NCBI GenBank assembly: GCA_021811385.1
Contig: JAJZPC010000026.1
Coordinates: 1 to 32,141, forward strand
DNA: 32,141 bases
DNA from: Deltaproteobacteria bacterium
GTDB lineage: Bacteria > Desulfobacterota > Desulfobulbia > Desulfobulbales > Desulfurivibrionaceae
Direction: 5' to 3'
The notes under the pieces were generated by a model that worked only from the letters and a program-made list of their open reading frames with translations, was not told the origin of the DNA and made no database searches. The position numbers and the translations under genes are program-made. Each line of letters opens with the position of its first letter. Position 1 is the first letter of the stretch. Below are positions 23,081 through 32,005 of the stretch, one piece after another.

Positions 23081-23980
23081 TTAATCCCCCCCCGTGATGA
23101 TACTGTCCGCCACCACGGAACCCGGGGCGACCCTGGCGCCATCCCAAACCACCACCCGCGTCAGGCTGGCCCCCTCGCCGATGCTTGCTCCATTCCCGAT
23201 GGCGACCCAATCCTGAAGCGAGACCCCACCCCCGAGCACAACATCTTTCCCAAGATAGAAAGGGCTGGTCCCACGATCGGAGGAAAAACCCGGCATCCTT
23301 CCCCGCAGCAAAATATCCTCGTGGAGCTTCAGATAATCCGCCGGGGTGCCCATATCGGTCCAGAAATGGCCGGAAACGACCATGGCCTGGATAGTACCCC
23401 CGCGCTTGAGCAAGTCGGCATAGCAATCGATGATGTTATAGAAAACGCCTTCGGGAATCAGGGAGAGAACAGCCGGGTTGATGACCTGCACCCCGGTGAA
23501 GGCGAGAAGACGCTCGCCTTCACCGGCCGGACCGGCAAAGCCGACGATCCTGCCCTGGCCGTTGACCCGCACATTGTTGAACCGCGGACAGTCGTGCAGC
23601 ACCATGGTCACATCCGCGCCGGAGGCGCAATGGGCCCCATGGACGGCAGGCAGATCAAGATCATGGACAATGTCGCCATTGACCGAAAGAAAAGGAGCCT
23701 CGCCAAAATGGCCTTTCGCCAGACGCAGGCCGCCTCCGGTCCCCAGCTCCAGATCTTCCAGCTGAACCTGAACATCCCCCTGCCCCTGAAGCATGGTCCG
23801 GATCTGCTCCCGAAGATGATGGGCATTGACCACGATCCCCTCGGCCCCGCTCCGGCGGAGCTGGGTCAGGGTATGGTCCAGAAGGGGAGCGCCAAGCACG
23901 GGGAAAAGCGGCTTGGGACGCTTCAGGGTATAGGGGCGCAGGCGGGTTCCGAACCCCGCGGCCAGAACCATGGCTTTCAT
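23081..23980 (-). CDS. Sugar-1-phosphate nucleotidyltransferase (MurU-like)
   Basis: A 299-residue cytoplasmic enzyme. The N-terminal MKAMVLAAGFGTRLRPYTLK (continuing RPKPLFPV) is the nucleotide-binding signature of the NTP-transferase family. The metal Asp is in FLSVNGDIVHD, and SGHFWTDMGTPADYLKLHED closes the sugar site. The last 60 or so residues (VVLGGGVSLQDWVAIGNGAS ... RVAPGSVVADSII) form hexapeptide-type left-handed helix turns, longer than the Pseudomonas MurU C-terminus and closer to NDP-hexose pyrophosphorylases. Coupled to the AmgK-like kinase, it most likely activates MurNAc- or GlcNAc-1-phosphate with UTP. Alternatives are GDP-mannose or ADP-heptose-type activation. It lies 48 nt after lpxI in the same operon. 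Confidence 0.85.
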   Translation of the reverse strand: MKAMVLAAGFGTRLRPYTLKRPKPLFPVLGAPLLDHTLTQLRRSGAEGIVVNAHHLREQIRTMLQGQGDVQVQLEDLELGTGGGLRLAKGHFGEAPFLSVNGDIVHDLDLPAVHGAHCASGADVTMVLHDCPRFNNVRVNGQGRIVGFAGPAGEGERLLAFTGVQVINPAVLSLIPEGVFYNIIDCYADLLKRGGTIQAMVVSGHFWTDMGTPADYLKLHEDILLRGRMPGFSSDRGTSPFYLGKDVVLGGGVSLQDWVAIGNGASIGEGASLTRVVVWDGARVAPGSVVADSIITGGD

Positions 23981-24028
23981 GAGATGCGTATTCCTGATGG
24001 CAAAGTATCGGTAAACAAAACAGAAGAA

Positions 24029-24865
24029 TTACAACGAAAGGGTTCCGTCCGCCAGCTCCTCCACCCCGACCACGACAATCCCGGCCCGGTTGGCGGCCAC
24101 AATTACGGCCTCCCGGTCAAAGAGCAGGGACTGGCCGGCCTCCACCGCCAGGACAGCGCCCTTGACCGAGGCCATGGTCTCGATGGTTTTTCCGCCGATG
24201 GCCGGCAGGTCGAAACGAAAATCCTGCTTCGGCTTTTTCACCTTGACGACCACCACCTTCTCTTTCCCCAGGGAACCGCCCCTGGTGATGGCGGCATCCG
24301 TTCCCTCAATGGCCTCGACAGCCAACACGGTGCGATCCCGGACCACCACGCACTGCCCGATATCAAGGGCGCCGATGGCCCTGGCGGTCTGCCAGCCGAA
24401 GCGGATATCCTCCATCTGTTCGGCAGAAGGCTTTTTCTTGGTGAGAATCCCTTTGGGAAAAAGCAGATCCTTGAGATAGAGGGTGGACTCCAGAACATGG
24501 ATGCCTTCTTGCTCCAGAACCTCGGCCACCGCCCGCAGGATCGCATCGTCCTGCCGGATGTCTATCTTGTTCCACAGGGTCAGCCCCTTGAGGTCCGGCC
24601 AGACATCCTTGAAAATCTTGGTTTTGGTGATGGCGCCCAGAAAAACGGTTTCCGTAACGTTATGTTCCCGGAAAAAACCTATGATCCTCCCCAACTGGCC
24701 GAGCTTTACCCAGCAGAACCTGTCGGCGACACCTTCAAGCTCTGGCCAGGACTCTCCCTGGTGCGCAACGATCACCACCTCGCGCCCCGCCTTCTTGGCG
24801 GCCTCGGCAAAGAGCTTGGGGAACTGACCGCCGCCGGCAATGATGCCGATGCTATTCTTCGTCAT
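24029..24865 (-). CDS. lpxI: UDP-2,3-diacylglucosamine pyrophosphatase LpxI
   Basis: A 278-residue protein (the ATG at 24865 fits the conserved start MTKNSIGIIAGGGQFPKLFA; ATG 24886 would add 7 residues). It contains FLGAITKTKIF, DDAILRAVAEVLEQEGI, AIEGTDAAITRGG and KPKQDFRFDLPAIGGKTIETM, all characteristic of LpxI (formerly DUF1009). LpxI hydrolyses UDP-2,3-diacylglucosamine to lipid X by attack on the alpha-phosphate and replaces LpxH in many non-gamma-proteobacteria. Its start overlaps the lpxA stop by 14 nt, so the two are translationally coupled. lpxB, the usual next step, is not in this window. Confidence 0.95.
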   Translation of the reverse strand: MTKNSIGIIAGGGQFPKLFAEAAKKAGREVVIVAHQGESWPELEGVADRFCWVKLGQLGRIIGFFREHNVTETVFLGAITKTKIFKDVWPDLKGLTLWNKIDIRQDDAILRAVAEVLEQEGIHVLESTLYLKDLLFPKGILTKKKPSAEQMEDIRFGWQTARAIGALDIGQCVVVRDRTVLAVEAIEGTDAAITRGGSLGKEKVVVVKVKKPKQDFRFDLPAIGGKTIETMASVKGAVLAVEAGQSLLFDREAVIVAANRAGIVVVGVEELADGTLSL

Positions 24866-25655
24866 CACCGGCCATGCGGACAACACTGCGTTTGGAGGTG
24901 GTAAAGAAATTCACCAGCTTGGCAACCGGCTCGCAACCGGGGATCTCCTCCAGGGTCTTGGCAAGGGCATCCTGCAGCAGTAATTCCGGGCTGCGGAAAA
25001 TGATCTTGTATGCCTGCCCCAGTTTCTTGATCTCATCCGCGGTAAAACCAGACCTTCGCAGGCCAATCCGGTTGATCCCGGTCACCCGCATCTGATTGCG
25101 GATCCCGGCCATGATCACATAGGGGGGCACATCCTTGCTGAGCCCGGACATGCCGCCGATATAGGCGTACTCGCCGATCCGGACAAACTGGTGCACGGCG
25201 GTGAGTCCGCCGATGATCACCCGGTCCGCGACCTCGACATGCCCGCCCAGGGTGGCGGCGTTGGCCATGATGACATGGTCCCCGACCACGCAGTCATGGG
25301 CGATGTGGGTGTAGGCCATCAGCAGGTTGCCGCTGCCCACCGTGGTCACCCCATGGCCGCCAGGGGTTCCGCGGTGAATGGAAACGTACTCCCGGATCTG
25401 ATTATCATCGCCGATGACCAGCCGGGTGGGCTCGTTGTTGTACTTCAAGTCCTGGGGCGGCCCGCCGATATTGGTAAAGGAGCCGATGGTGTTGCGGGCG
25501 CCGATGGTGGTAAGGCCGGTGACCACGGCATGGGGACAGATCACGCAATCGGGACCGATCTCCACCCCCTTCTCGATAACGGCATAGGGGCCGACGGTTG
25601 TGGAGGCATGCACCTTCGCCTCGGGATCAATAACTGCGGTAGGATGTATGTTCAT
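24852..25655 (-). CDS. lpxA: UDP-N-acetylglucosamine acyltransferase LpxA
   Basis: A 267-residue enzyme for the first step of lipid A synthesis, moving a 3-hydroxyacyl chain from ACP to UDP-GlcNAc. Hexapeptide repeats fill residues 1-185 (left-handed beta-helix), with the catalytic His120 in MAYTHIAHDCVVGDH and a C-terminal helical domain. Counting from the catalytic His, Gly168 (in YIGGMSG) aligns with Gly173 of E. coli LpxA, the residue that permits long (C14) acyl chains, so long hydroxyacyl groups are predicted. It lies 67 nt after fabZ and overlaps lpxI. Confidence 0.97.
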   Translation of the reverse strand: MNIHPTAVIDPEAKVHASTTVGPYAVIEKGVEIGPDCVICPHAVVTGLTTIGARNTIGSFTNIGGPPQDLKYNNEPTRLVIGDDNQIREYVSIHRGTPGGHGVTTVGSGNLLMAYTHIAHDCVVGDHVIMANAATLGGHVEVADRVIIGGLTAVHQFVRIGEYAYIGGMSGLSKDVPPYVIMAGIRNQMRVTGINRIGLRRSGFTADEIKKLGQAYKIIFRSPELLLQDALAKTLEEIPGCEPVAKLVNFFTTSKRSVVRMAGDDEE

Positions 25656-25722
25656 TGCGCCTTCGCTTGAATTTGGTTAGTCGGGGCAGAAAAAACGGGA
25701 ATGGAGGCTTTAAGCGGATAAT

Positions 25723-26169
25723 TCAGGCAAAAGTGGCCATGAGCTCCGCTTCGGCCGCGAGCTTGCCGTCGACAAAGGCCTTGCCGTCCATCTTCCAGAA
25801 TCTGGCCTTGCGCTTGCTCACCGAAAGTTCGTAGTGGAGCTGATCTCCGGGCACAACCTTCTGCCGAAATTTCACGCCGTCAAGGCCGGCAAAGTAGACG
25901 AGTTTGCCGGCAACCGCCTCGGGATCGGTGACATAGGCAAGGATCGCGCCGACCTGGGCCATGCCTTCAAGAATCAAGACCCCCGGCATAACCGGCTGCC
26001 CGGGGAAATGACCCTGAAAAAAGTTCTCGTTCATGGTCACGTTCTTGTACCCCCGGATGGACTCGCCGAGATGCATCTCAACAATGCGGTCCACCATGAG
26101 AAAGGGATACCGATGCGGTAAAATCTTCAGAATTTCCAGGATGTCAAGCTGTTGCAGATCAGAATTCAT
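25723..26169 (-). CDS. fabZ: 3-hydroxyacyl-ACP dehydratase FabZ
   Basis: A 148-residue hot-dog-fold enzyme that dehydrates 3-hydroxyacyl-ACP in fatty acid elongation. Motifs seen are LPHRYPFLMVDRI, then GHFPGQPVMPGVLILEGMAQ with catalytic His54 and Glu68. FabZ and LpxA/LpxD compete for the same 3-hydroxyacyl-ACP, which explains the conserved placement between lpxD and lpxA. A strong Shine-Dalgarno site (GAGGAGAGG) precedes the ATG at 26169. The length is normal for the family. Confidence 0.97.
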   Translation of the reverse strand: MNSDLQQLDILEILKILPHRYPFLMVDRIVEMHLGESIRGYKNVTMNENFFQGHFPGQPVMPGVLILEGMAQVGAILAYVTDPEAVAGKLVYFAGLDGVKFRQKVVPGDQLHYELSVSKRKARFWKMDGKAFVDGKLAAEAELMATFA

Positions 26170-26243
26170 GCCACCTCTCCTCTCTTTTTACTGAGCCGAA
26201 CCGGCAGCGGCCATCTTTGCTGTCCGGCAACCAGTCCGCAGGT

Positions 26244-27317
26244 TCACTCGTTGTTTCCGGAACTGTCATCCCCGCCCGGCGTTATTGCCCGGGACAGCTC
26301 GGCAACCTTGCGTCGCAGCTCCCGAAACTCCCGCACCATCTCCGGGAGTTTTGCATAGGCTCCGCTCGCGCGCAACCAGGTTTTATGGGAAATCGCCGGA
26401 ATCCCTGCCACAATGGCGCCGGGTTCCAGACTGTTATGCACCCCTGATTTGGCCGCAATCATTACTCTGTCGCCGAGATGAATGTGCCCGGCAAGGCCGA
26501 CCTGCCCACCCAAAACCACATTCCTGCCGGTGGTAGTACTGCCGGCCATGCCCACCTGGGCGACAAGCATGGCGTCCTCCCCGATCATCACATTATGACC
26601 AAGCTGCACGAGGTTATCAATCTTTGCCCCCCGCTTGACCCAGGTCTTGCCGAAGGTGGCCCTGTCAATACAGGTATTGGCGCCGATTTCCACATCGTCA
26701 TCGATCTGGACCACACCGACCTGGGGCCGCTTGACATGGTGGCCGTTTTGATCGGTGGCGTAGCCAAAGCCGTCACTGCCGATCACGGTACCGCTATGGA
26801 TAATAACCCTGTTGCCGATACAGCAGCCGCGGCCAATCGTCACGTTGGCATAGAGCACCACATCGTCGCCGATAACGGCGTCGTCATACACGACCACTCC
26901 CGGATGCAGCGTTACCCGCTGCCCCAATCGGACCCGGTTGCCGAGATAGACCAAGGGGCTGATGGCAACCTCGGCGGGGATATGACAATCCTGGCCGACG
27001 ACCGCCCGCGCATCAATGCCGGTGGCGACAAACGGCTCCTCGACAAACAGGGCATGAATACGGGCCACGGCCAGATAGGGATTCCTGACCCGGATCGCAG
27101 GCACGCTGATTTCGGTAACCGCAGCCGGAACAATGATTGCGGAAGCCTTGCATTGGTCAAGGCGAGCCTCGCGTTTCAGGTCGGCAACAAAGGTTATCTC
27201 GCCCATTACGGCGCTGTCAAAATCGGCAACCCCGCCGATGAGCACCTCGGGATCACCAACCAACTCCCCCTCAACCAAGGCTGCCAGTTCCGCAAGACGT
27301 TTCTTTTCGCAAGCCAT
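26244..27317 (-). CDS. lpxD: UDP-3-O-(3-hydroxyacyl)glucosamine N-acyltransferase LpxD
   Basis: A 357-residue enzyme for the third step of lipid A synthesis, N-acylating UDP-3-O-acyl-glucosamine. An N-terminal uridine-binding domain (about 1-95, MACEKKRLAELAALVEGELV ... ITFVADLK) is followed by hexapeptide repeats forming a beta-helix (about 105-315). The family signature is GSDGFGYATDQNGHHVKRPQ with the catalytic His in LVQLGHNVMIGED. The C-terminal helix (about 320-345) is present. The ATG at 27317 follows GAGGGAG at 8 nt; the frame upstream to 27383 lacks family character. It is the first gene of the lpxD-fabZ-lpxA-lpxI run. Confidence 0.96.
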   Translation of the reverse strand: MACEKKRLAELAALVEGELVGDPEVLIGGVADFDSAVMGEITFVADLKREARLDQCKASAIIVPAAVTEISVPAIRVRNPYLAVARIHALFVEEPFVATGIDARAVVGQDCHIPAEVAISPLVYLGNRVRLGQRVTLHPGVVVYDDAVIGDDVVLYANVTIGRGCCIGNRVIIHSGTVIGSDGFGYATDQNGHHVKRPQVGVVQIDDDVEIGANTCIDRATFGKTWVKRGAKIDNLVQLGHNVMIGEDAMLVAQVGMAGSTTTGRNVVLGGQVGLAGHIHLGDRVMIAAKSGVHNSLEPGAIVAGIPAISHKTWLRASGAYAKLPEMVREFRELRRKVAELSRAITPGGDDSSGNNE

Positions 27318-27383
27318 ATCCGCTCCCTCTCTCTGCCGTCCGGATGCCAAACACCATCCCGAAGCACAAGAAAAAAAGTTCAC

Positions 27384-27433
27384 TGTTGTTCACAACAACT
27401 GCGACATTACATTACCATGGTCGACAGCGGCAA
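27384..27433 (-). promoter_or_regulatory. Candidate promoter and operator of the lpxD operon
   Basis: On the minus strand TTGCCG (27433-27428) and TGTAAT (27411-27406) are 16 nt apart, a fair sigma-70-type pair with a good -10. A palindrome TGTTGT-TC-ACAACA (27384-27397) would lie directly at the start of the transcript, a repressor position. The promoter is plausible; the operator function is inference. Confidence 0.4.
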
Positions 27434-27509
27434 AGTGGCGCAAGGAACCGGAACGCAATGGTTACGCGGCAATGATTGCTTTGTCGCCGTTCACTCCGCC
27501 ACGGCTCCT

Positions 27510-27561
27510 AAAAAAAAAGACGGGCTGCCTCCTTGCTGCCAAGGAAAACTCAACCCGTCTT
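27510..27561 (-). terminator. Intrinsic terminator of the IHF/HU gene
   Basis: On the minus strand AAGACGGG (27561-27554) pairs with its inverted copy (27524-27517), with an inner stem CCTTG-GCAG-CAAGG type hairpin between them, followed by a run of nine T. It starts 47 nt after the ihf stop and separates that gene from the lpxD operon. All parts of a Rho-independent terminator are present. Confidence 0.88.
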
Positions 27562-27607
27562 ACAAAACGTGTCAGCGTCGAAAATGCGCCCCCCTTTACG
27601 AAGGCCG

Positions 27608-27892
27608 CTATTCTCCGTTAATCCTGGAACGCAGAAGCCCGGACGGCTTAAAGGTTACGACCTTGCGGGCATCCAGAATCAATTCATCACCGGTCTGAGG
27701 GTTTCTCCCGCGCCGGGCATTCTTCTTTTTCACGTTGAACTTGCCAAAACCACTGATCAACAGATCCTCACCGGTATTCAGGCATTTCTTGGCAATACGC
27801 AGAAAAGCCTCTACGGCCTCGGCAGCCTGTGCCTTGGTGAAGTTGTGATTTTGATATACCTTTTGGACAAGATCCGCTTTTGTCAGGGTCAT
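27608..27892 (-). CDS. Integration host factor alpha-type / HU family DNA-bending protein
   Basis: A 94-residue protein, MTLTKADLVQKVYQNHNFTK onward, with the family core ISGFGKFNVKKKNARRGRNPQTGDEL and VVTFKPSGLLRSRING. The beta-arm RRGRNPQTG with its Pro inserts into the minor groove and bends DNA. The start, length and N-x-x-T-G-D-E-L pattern fit IhfA best, though separating IhfA from HU by eye is uncertain. AAAGGAGG lies 8 nt before the ATG. It has its own promoter overlapping the eno stop and its own terminator. IHF-type proteins often assist sigma-54 promoters such as the one at 9676, a possible but unproven link. Confidence 0.9.
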   Translation of the reverse strand: MTLTKADLVQKVYQNHNFTKAQAAEAVEAFLRIAKKCLNTGEDLLISGFGKFNVKKKNARRGRNPQTGDELILDARKVVTFKPSGLLRSRINGE

Positions 27893-27917
27893 GGGGCACC
27901 CTCCTTTATAGACTCAC

Positions 27918-29253
<1,336 letters not shown>

Positions 29254-29284
29254 TTAAAAAACCAACACAGGATTACCCTGAAGA

Positions 29285-30496
29285 TCAACCGCCTACTGCC
29301 CCGGCCATGCTGAAGATGGGCAGGTACATGGCAATGACCAGGCCCCCGATCATGCCGCCCAAAAAGCACATCATTAAAGGTTCAATCGCCGCAGTCAGAT
29401 TTTCCACAGCCTGATCCACCTCTTCGTCATAAAAATCCGCAATCTTGGTCAGCATGACATCAAGGGCGCCGGTGGCTTCACCGACATTGATCATCTGCAC
29501 CACCATGCCGGGGAAGACCCCTGTTTCCTCCAGGGGCTCGGCAATGGCCCGCCCTTCGCTGATGCTGTCCGTCACCCTGAAAACCGCCATCTCAATAATC
29601 TTGTTCCCGGCGGTCCGGGCCACGACATTGAGGGACTCCAGAATCGGCACCCCGCTTTGCAGCATGGTGCCGAGGGTACGGGTGAACTTGGCCACCGCCA
29701 CCCTGCGCAACAGAGTGCCGACAATGGGCATGTTCAGCATCATCCGGTCCATCTCGATACGGCCCTTCTCGGTCTTATATATCTTTTTTACCACAAATAC
29801 CGCGGCAAAGATCGCCCCGATGATGATATGAAAATTCCCCTTGGCAAACTCGCTCATATTAACAACCATCTGGGTCGGTGCGGGCAAAGCCTTTCCAAAA
29901 TCCGCGAACATCTTCTGGAAAACCGGCACGACAAAAACAAGCATCACCGCCATGACCACAAAGGAGATACAGATACAGATAATGGGATAGGTCATGGCGC
30001 CTTTCACCTTCTTTTTGAGCGCCATGTTCTTTTCCATGAAGGATGCAAGCCGGTTCAGGATGGTGTCCAGAATACCGCCAACCTCGCCTGCCTCCACCAT
30101 ATTGCAGTACAGCGTATCAAAGCAGGTGGGGTGTTTTTTCATGGCATCGGCAAAGGTGGTGCCGGTCTCGACATCGTTTCGTATTGCCCGCAGCACCTTT
30201 TTGAAGCTTGGGTTTTCCATCTGCTCCCCAAGAATCTCCAGACTCTGCACCAACGGCAGACCCGCATCGATCATGGTGGACAACTGGCGGGTAAAGATAA
30301 CCACATCCTTGCCGGTGATCTTTGGCTTGAAAAAATCTATATTTTCAAACATGTCCTTGGGGGCTTCTTTCAGCATGGACACCGTTATCCGCATCTTTTT
30401 CAGATGCGCCTGCGCCATGGCCTCGCTGGGCATCTCTATCTTGCCCTTGCGCTTTTCCCCATAGGAGTTGACACCCTTCCAGATATAAAACGGCAT
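29285..30496 (-). CDS. pilC: Type IV pilus inner-membrane platform protein PilC (GspF family)
   Basis: A 403-residue member of the GspF/PilC family, the inner-membrane platform that couples the pilus ATPases to pilin assembly. Two related cytoplasmic domains are seen: FTRQLSTMIDAGLPLVQSLE at about 69-190, and FTRTLGTMLQSGVPILESLN at about 270-390. Three membrane segments lie near 170-192, 220-240 and 373-395. The motif GEATGALDVMLTKIADFYDEEVD is typical. The ATG at 30496 follows GAGGGGAAG. No other pil gene is adjacent in this window; a GspF role in type II secretion is the alternative, but the start MPFYIWKGVNSYGEKRKGKI favours PilC. Confidence 0.92.
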   Translation of the reverse strand: MPFYIWKGVNSYGEKRKGKIEMPSEAMAQAHLKKMRITVSMLKEAPKDMFENIDFFKPKITGKDVVIFTRQLSTMIDAGLPLVQSLEILGEQMENPSFKKVLRAIRNDVETGTTFADAMKKHPTCFDTLYCNMVEAGEVGGILDTILNRLASFMEKNMALKKKVKGAMTYPIICICISFVVMAVMLVFVVPVFQKMFADFGKALPAPTQMVVNMSEFAKGNFHIIIGAIFAAVFVVKKIYKTEKGRIEMDRMMLNMPIVGTLLRRVAVAKFTRTLGTMLQSGVPILESLNVVARTAGNKIIEMAVFRVTDSISEGRAIAEPLEETGVFPGMVVQMINVGEATGALDVMLTKIADFYDEEVDQAVENLTAAIEPLMMCFLGGMIGGLVIAMYLPIFSMAGAVGG

Positions 30497-30538
30497 ATCT
30501 CTTCCCCTCTCTTTCTGAGATTAAACCAGCATTTCTAT

Positions 30539-30567
30539 CTTATATCGCAAGATTTTTCCAAAAACAA
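30539..30567 (-). promoter_or_regulatory. Candidate sigma-70 promoter of pilC
   Basis: On the minus strand TTGTTT (30567-30562) and TATAAG (30544-30539) are spaced by exactly 17 nt. Transcription would start near 30532, giving a leader of about 36 nt with the GAGGGGAAG ribosome site. Confidence 0.5.
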
Positions 30568-30594
30568 TAGATAGATAGCGTTTATTTACTTCTA

Positions 30595-30618
30595 AAAATA
30601 TCGCGATCGCGATATTTT
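30595..30618. promoter_or_regulatory. 24-bp perfect palindrome, candidate operator
   Basis: The half-site AAAATATCGCGA is followed directly by its exact inverted copy. It lies about 28 bp upstream of the pilC -35 and about 52 bp upstream of the PxxKW -35 hexamer, so one dimeric (or paired-dimer) regulator could control both. A related half-site ATATCGC occurs at 30542-30548 over the pilC -10. The regulator is unknown. Confidence 0.6.
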
Positions 30619-30669
30619 CTCGCCAAAAGAGAACCTCTCCGGACAGTACGTCACCGCTTCTTTTTTCTA

Positions 30670-30698
30670 TTGACACAGCAGGCGGGATAATTTAAATA
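30670..30698 (+). promoter_or_regulatory. Candidate sigma-70 promoter of the PxxKW gene
   Basis: TTGACA (30670-30675) is followed after 17 nt by TAAATA (30693-30698) in an AT-rich stretch. The -35 is consensus and the -10 is moderate. The predicted leader is about 110 nt. Confidence 0.45.
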
Positions 30699-30815
30699 AG
30701 CTGATTCTTTACCGAGATGTTGCGCCTGGTTGCGACGACTTACCGGCTACCCAACAAGCAGCACCCAGCAGGGATGGACACGACTCCAGGCATGGGTTTC
30801 ATACGGAGGATGACA

Positions 30816-31082
30816 ATGGCAAAAGCGGCTCCCAAGGATATGGCCAGCAAATATACCACCGGCCAGTTTCAGCAGATTATCGACAAATGCGAAGGTTGCG
30901 AGCGCATGGTTGAGATCGAGACAGCGAAATATTGCTCCACCTACGCCATGCCCGAAGCCAAGTGGCGTCTGGGGCTTTGCAACTTTGCAACCCACGTGAA
31001 GCCGGAGATCAGCGTGTCTACAATCAAGGTCAACCCCTTGAAGGCTTCAAAACGTGCCGCCACCAAGGGCAAGAAAAAATAA
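30816..31082 (+). CDS. PxxKW family cysteine-rich protein
   Basis: An 88-residue small protein. The ATG at 30816 follows a strong GGAGG site at 6 nt; upstream in-frame ATGs (30717, 30810) are less well placed. The core IDKCEGCERMVEIETAKYCS is followed by TYAMPEAKWRLGLCNFATHV, giving a CxxC pair, two further Cys and the P-x-x-K-W motif that names the family. The Cys set could bind one zinc ion or iron-sulfur cluster. The tail is Lys/Arg-rich (KASKRAATKGKKK), compatible with nucleic-acid or ribosome contact. From memory the family is found chiefly in sulfate-reducing and related Desulfobacterota; its function is unknown. It is a single-gene unit with its own promoter and terminator. Confidence 0.85.
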   Translation: MAKAAPKDMASKYTTGQFQQIIDKCEGCERMVEIETAKYCSTYAMPEAKWRLGLCNFATHVKPEISVSTIKVNPLKASKRAATKGKKK

Positions 31083-31100
31083 TTCCCTCCCACTGAACGC

Positions 31101-31136
31101 AAAAAGCCCTTCCGTCTTCGGAAGGGCTTTTTTTTT
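31101..31136 (+). terminator. Strong intrinsic terminator, probably bidirectional
   Basis: The 10-bp stem AGCCCTTCCG/CGGAAGGGCT with a TCTT loop is followed by nine T on the plus strand and preceded by five A. On the minus strand it therefore also ends with T residues and can terminate the convergent 174-residue gene. Confidence 0.93.
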
Positions 31137-31154
31137 GAACCAAACACCGAGCAG

Positions 31155-31679
31155 TTACAATATCGCCTTGGGATACAGGGCGCTCAACAACTTCTCGTCC
31201 TCCTTGATCTCCTTGAATCTCTCATAAGCTTCCTGAAAATGGGCAGGCCTCACCTCGCTCCCAGCCACCAGCGCGGCGGCCTGGGCGAGAAGATCCTCCG
31301 AGCAGTCATACACCGCCTGAAAAACCTTATCGATCACCACTTGCGGACTCTTCTCGTAGGGAGGCGGCGCCTTGGTGATGGCAATAACCGCCTGCGACAC
31401 CGTGGGGTCGGCAACACACCGGAAGAGGTCGGGGGCATCATAGATATCCGCGGCGTTCAAGAGTTGCTCAATGGCTCTCCCATTCAATGAATGCAGTAAC
31501 CCGCGAACCCGCGCAAGATTTCCTTCCCCGTCCGGCGCCATGAACAATTTGATATATGGCGTGATTTCATGGGGAGTCAGAGTGCCCTTCCTAAAGGCGG
31601 AATCAAGCCAGCGCAGCTGCATTTCCGGACTTCGGGCCACAAATGGCAGATATTTCTCATACCATTTCCGTTTTTCCAT
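31155..31679 (-). CDS. Uncharacterised 174-residue helical protein
   Basis: The protein starts MEKRKWYEKYLPFVARSPEM. The start at 31679 is preceded by GGGGAAG at 9 nt. It is rich in charged and Ala/Leu helices, has only two Cys, no signal peptide, no membrane segment and no motif I recognise. The codon pattern (G/C-rich third positions) and the tidy position between a terminator and a start site argue that it is a real cytoplasmic protein. It is transcribed alone, convergent with the PxxKW gene and sharing the bidirectional terminator. No function is proposed. Confidence 0.7.
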   Translation of the reverse strand: MEKRKWYEKYLPFVARSPEMQLRWLDSAFRKGTLTPHEITPYIKLFMAPDGEGNLARVRGLLHSLNGRAIEQLLNAADIYDAPDLFRCVADPTVSQAVIAITKAPPPYEKSPQVVIDKVFQAVYDCSEDLLAQAAALVAGSEVRPAHFQEAYERFKEIKEDEKLLSALYPKAIL

Positions 31680-32005
31680 TCTCAGCTTCCCCTGCTTTTA
31701 TGATCATGCTTCTCCGTCTTCCACATCCCGGGAGAGAACCTGGATTCTCGTCAACGTACCCATAAATATCCGTGGTTGCACCTCCCCTTCCTTACCCTCA
31801 CCAGCTATCTCCGGCAAGTTATTTCACTTTAACCGCATATTTTCATTGTCTCTCAACCAGCGCCACAAAACCGATCCCATCCTCGCCGAATGGCGACATC
31901 TTTCTATTCCTGCCATTCTGCTCCGGGACAAATACCTTGCCCCACGTTGAGCCCGAAACGACACGCCTGCTGTTAACCAATATTTTTTCGACAACCGCAC
32001 AAATA
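31680..32005. other. Non-coding region before the right-edge gene
   Basis: About 330 nt of lower GC with no supportable gene on either strand; the open frames present have low-complexity, non-protein-like composition. It must hold the promoter of the 174-residue gene (minus) and possibly the left end of a mobile element whose coding part starts at 32077. No target-site duplication or terminal repeat could be fixed because the other end lies outside the window. Confidence 0.45.

Larger units (their letters stand above)
30497..30815. other. AT-rich divergent regulatory region between pilC and the PxxKW gene
   Basis: A 319-nt gap carrying a promoter towards each side and a 24-bp palindrome between them, all listed separately. 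The plus-strand leader of the PxxKW gene from about 30705 to 30815 has open codons upstream of the ribosome site but no convincing extra coding. It is clearly more AT-rich than its surroundings at 30530-30700. Confidence 0.55.

Noticed and set aside
30545-30562. Sigma-54-like TTGGAAAAATCTTGCG upstream of pilC
   Set aside because: GG and GC are 9 nt apart instead of 10, and an overlapping sigma-70 pair with 17-nt spacing fits better.
30603-30610. GCGATCGC as a HIP1-type repeat
   Set aside because: HIP1 is a cyanobacterial repeat; here the octamer is just the centre of a longer single palindrome.
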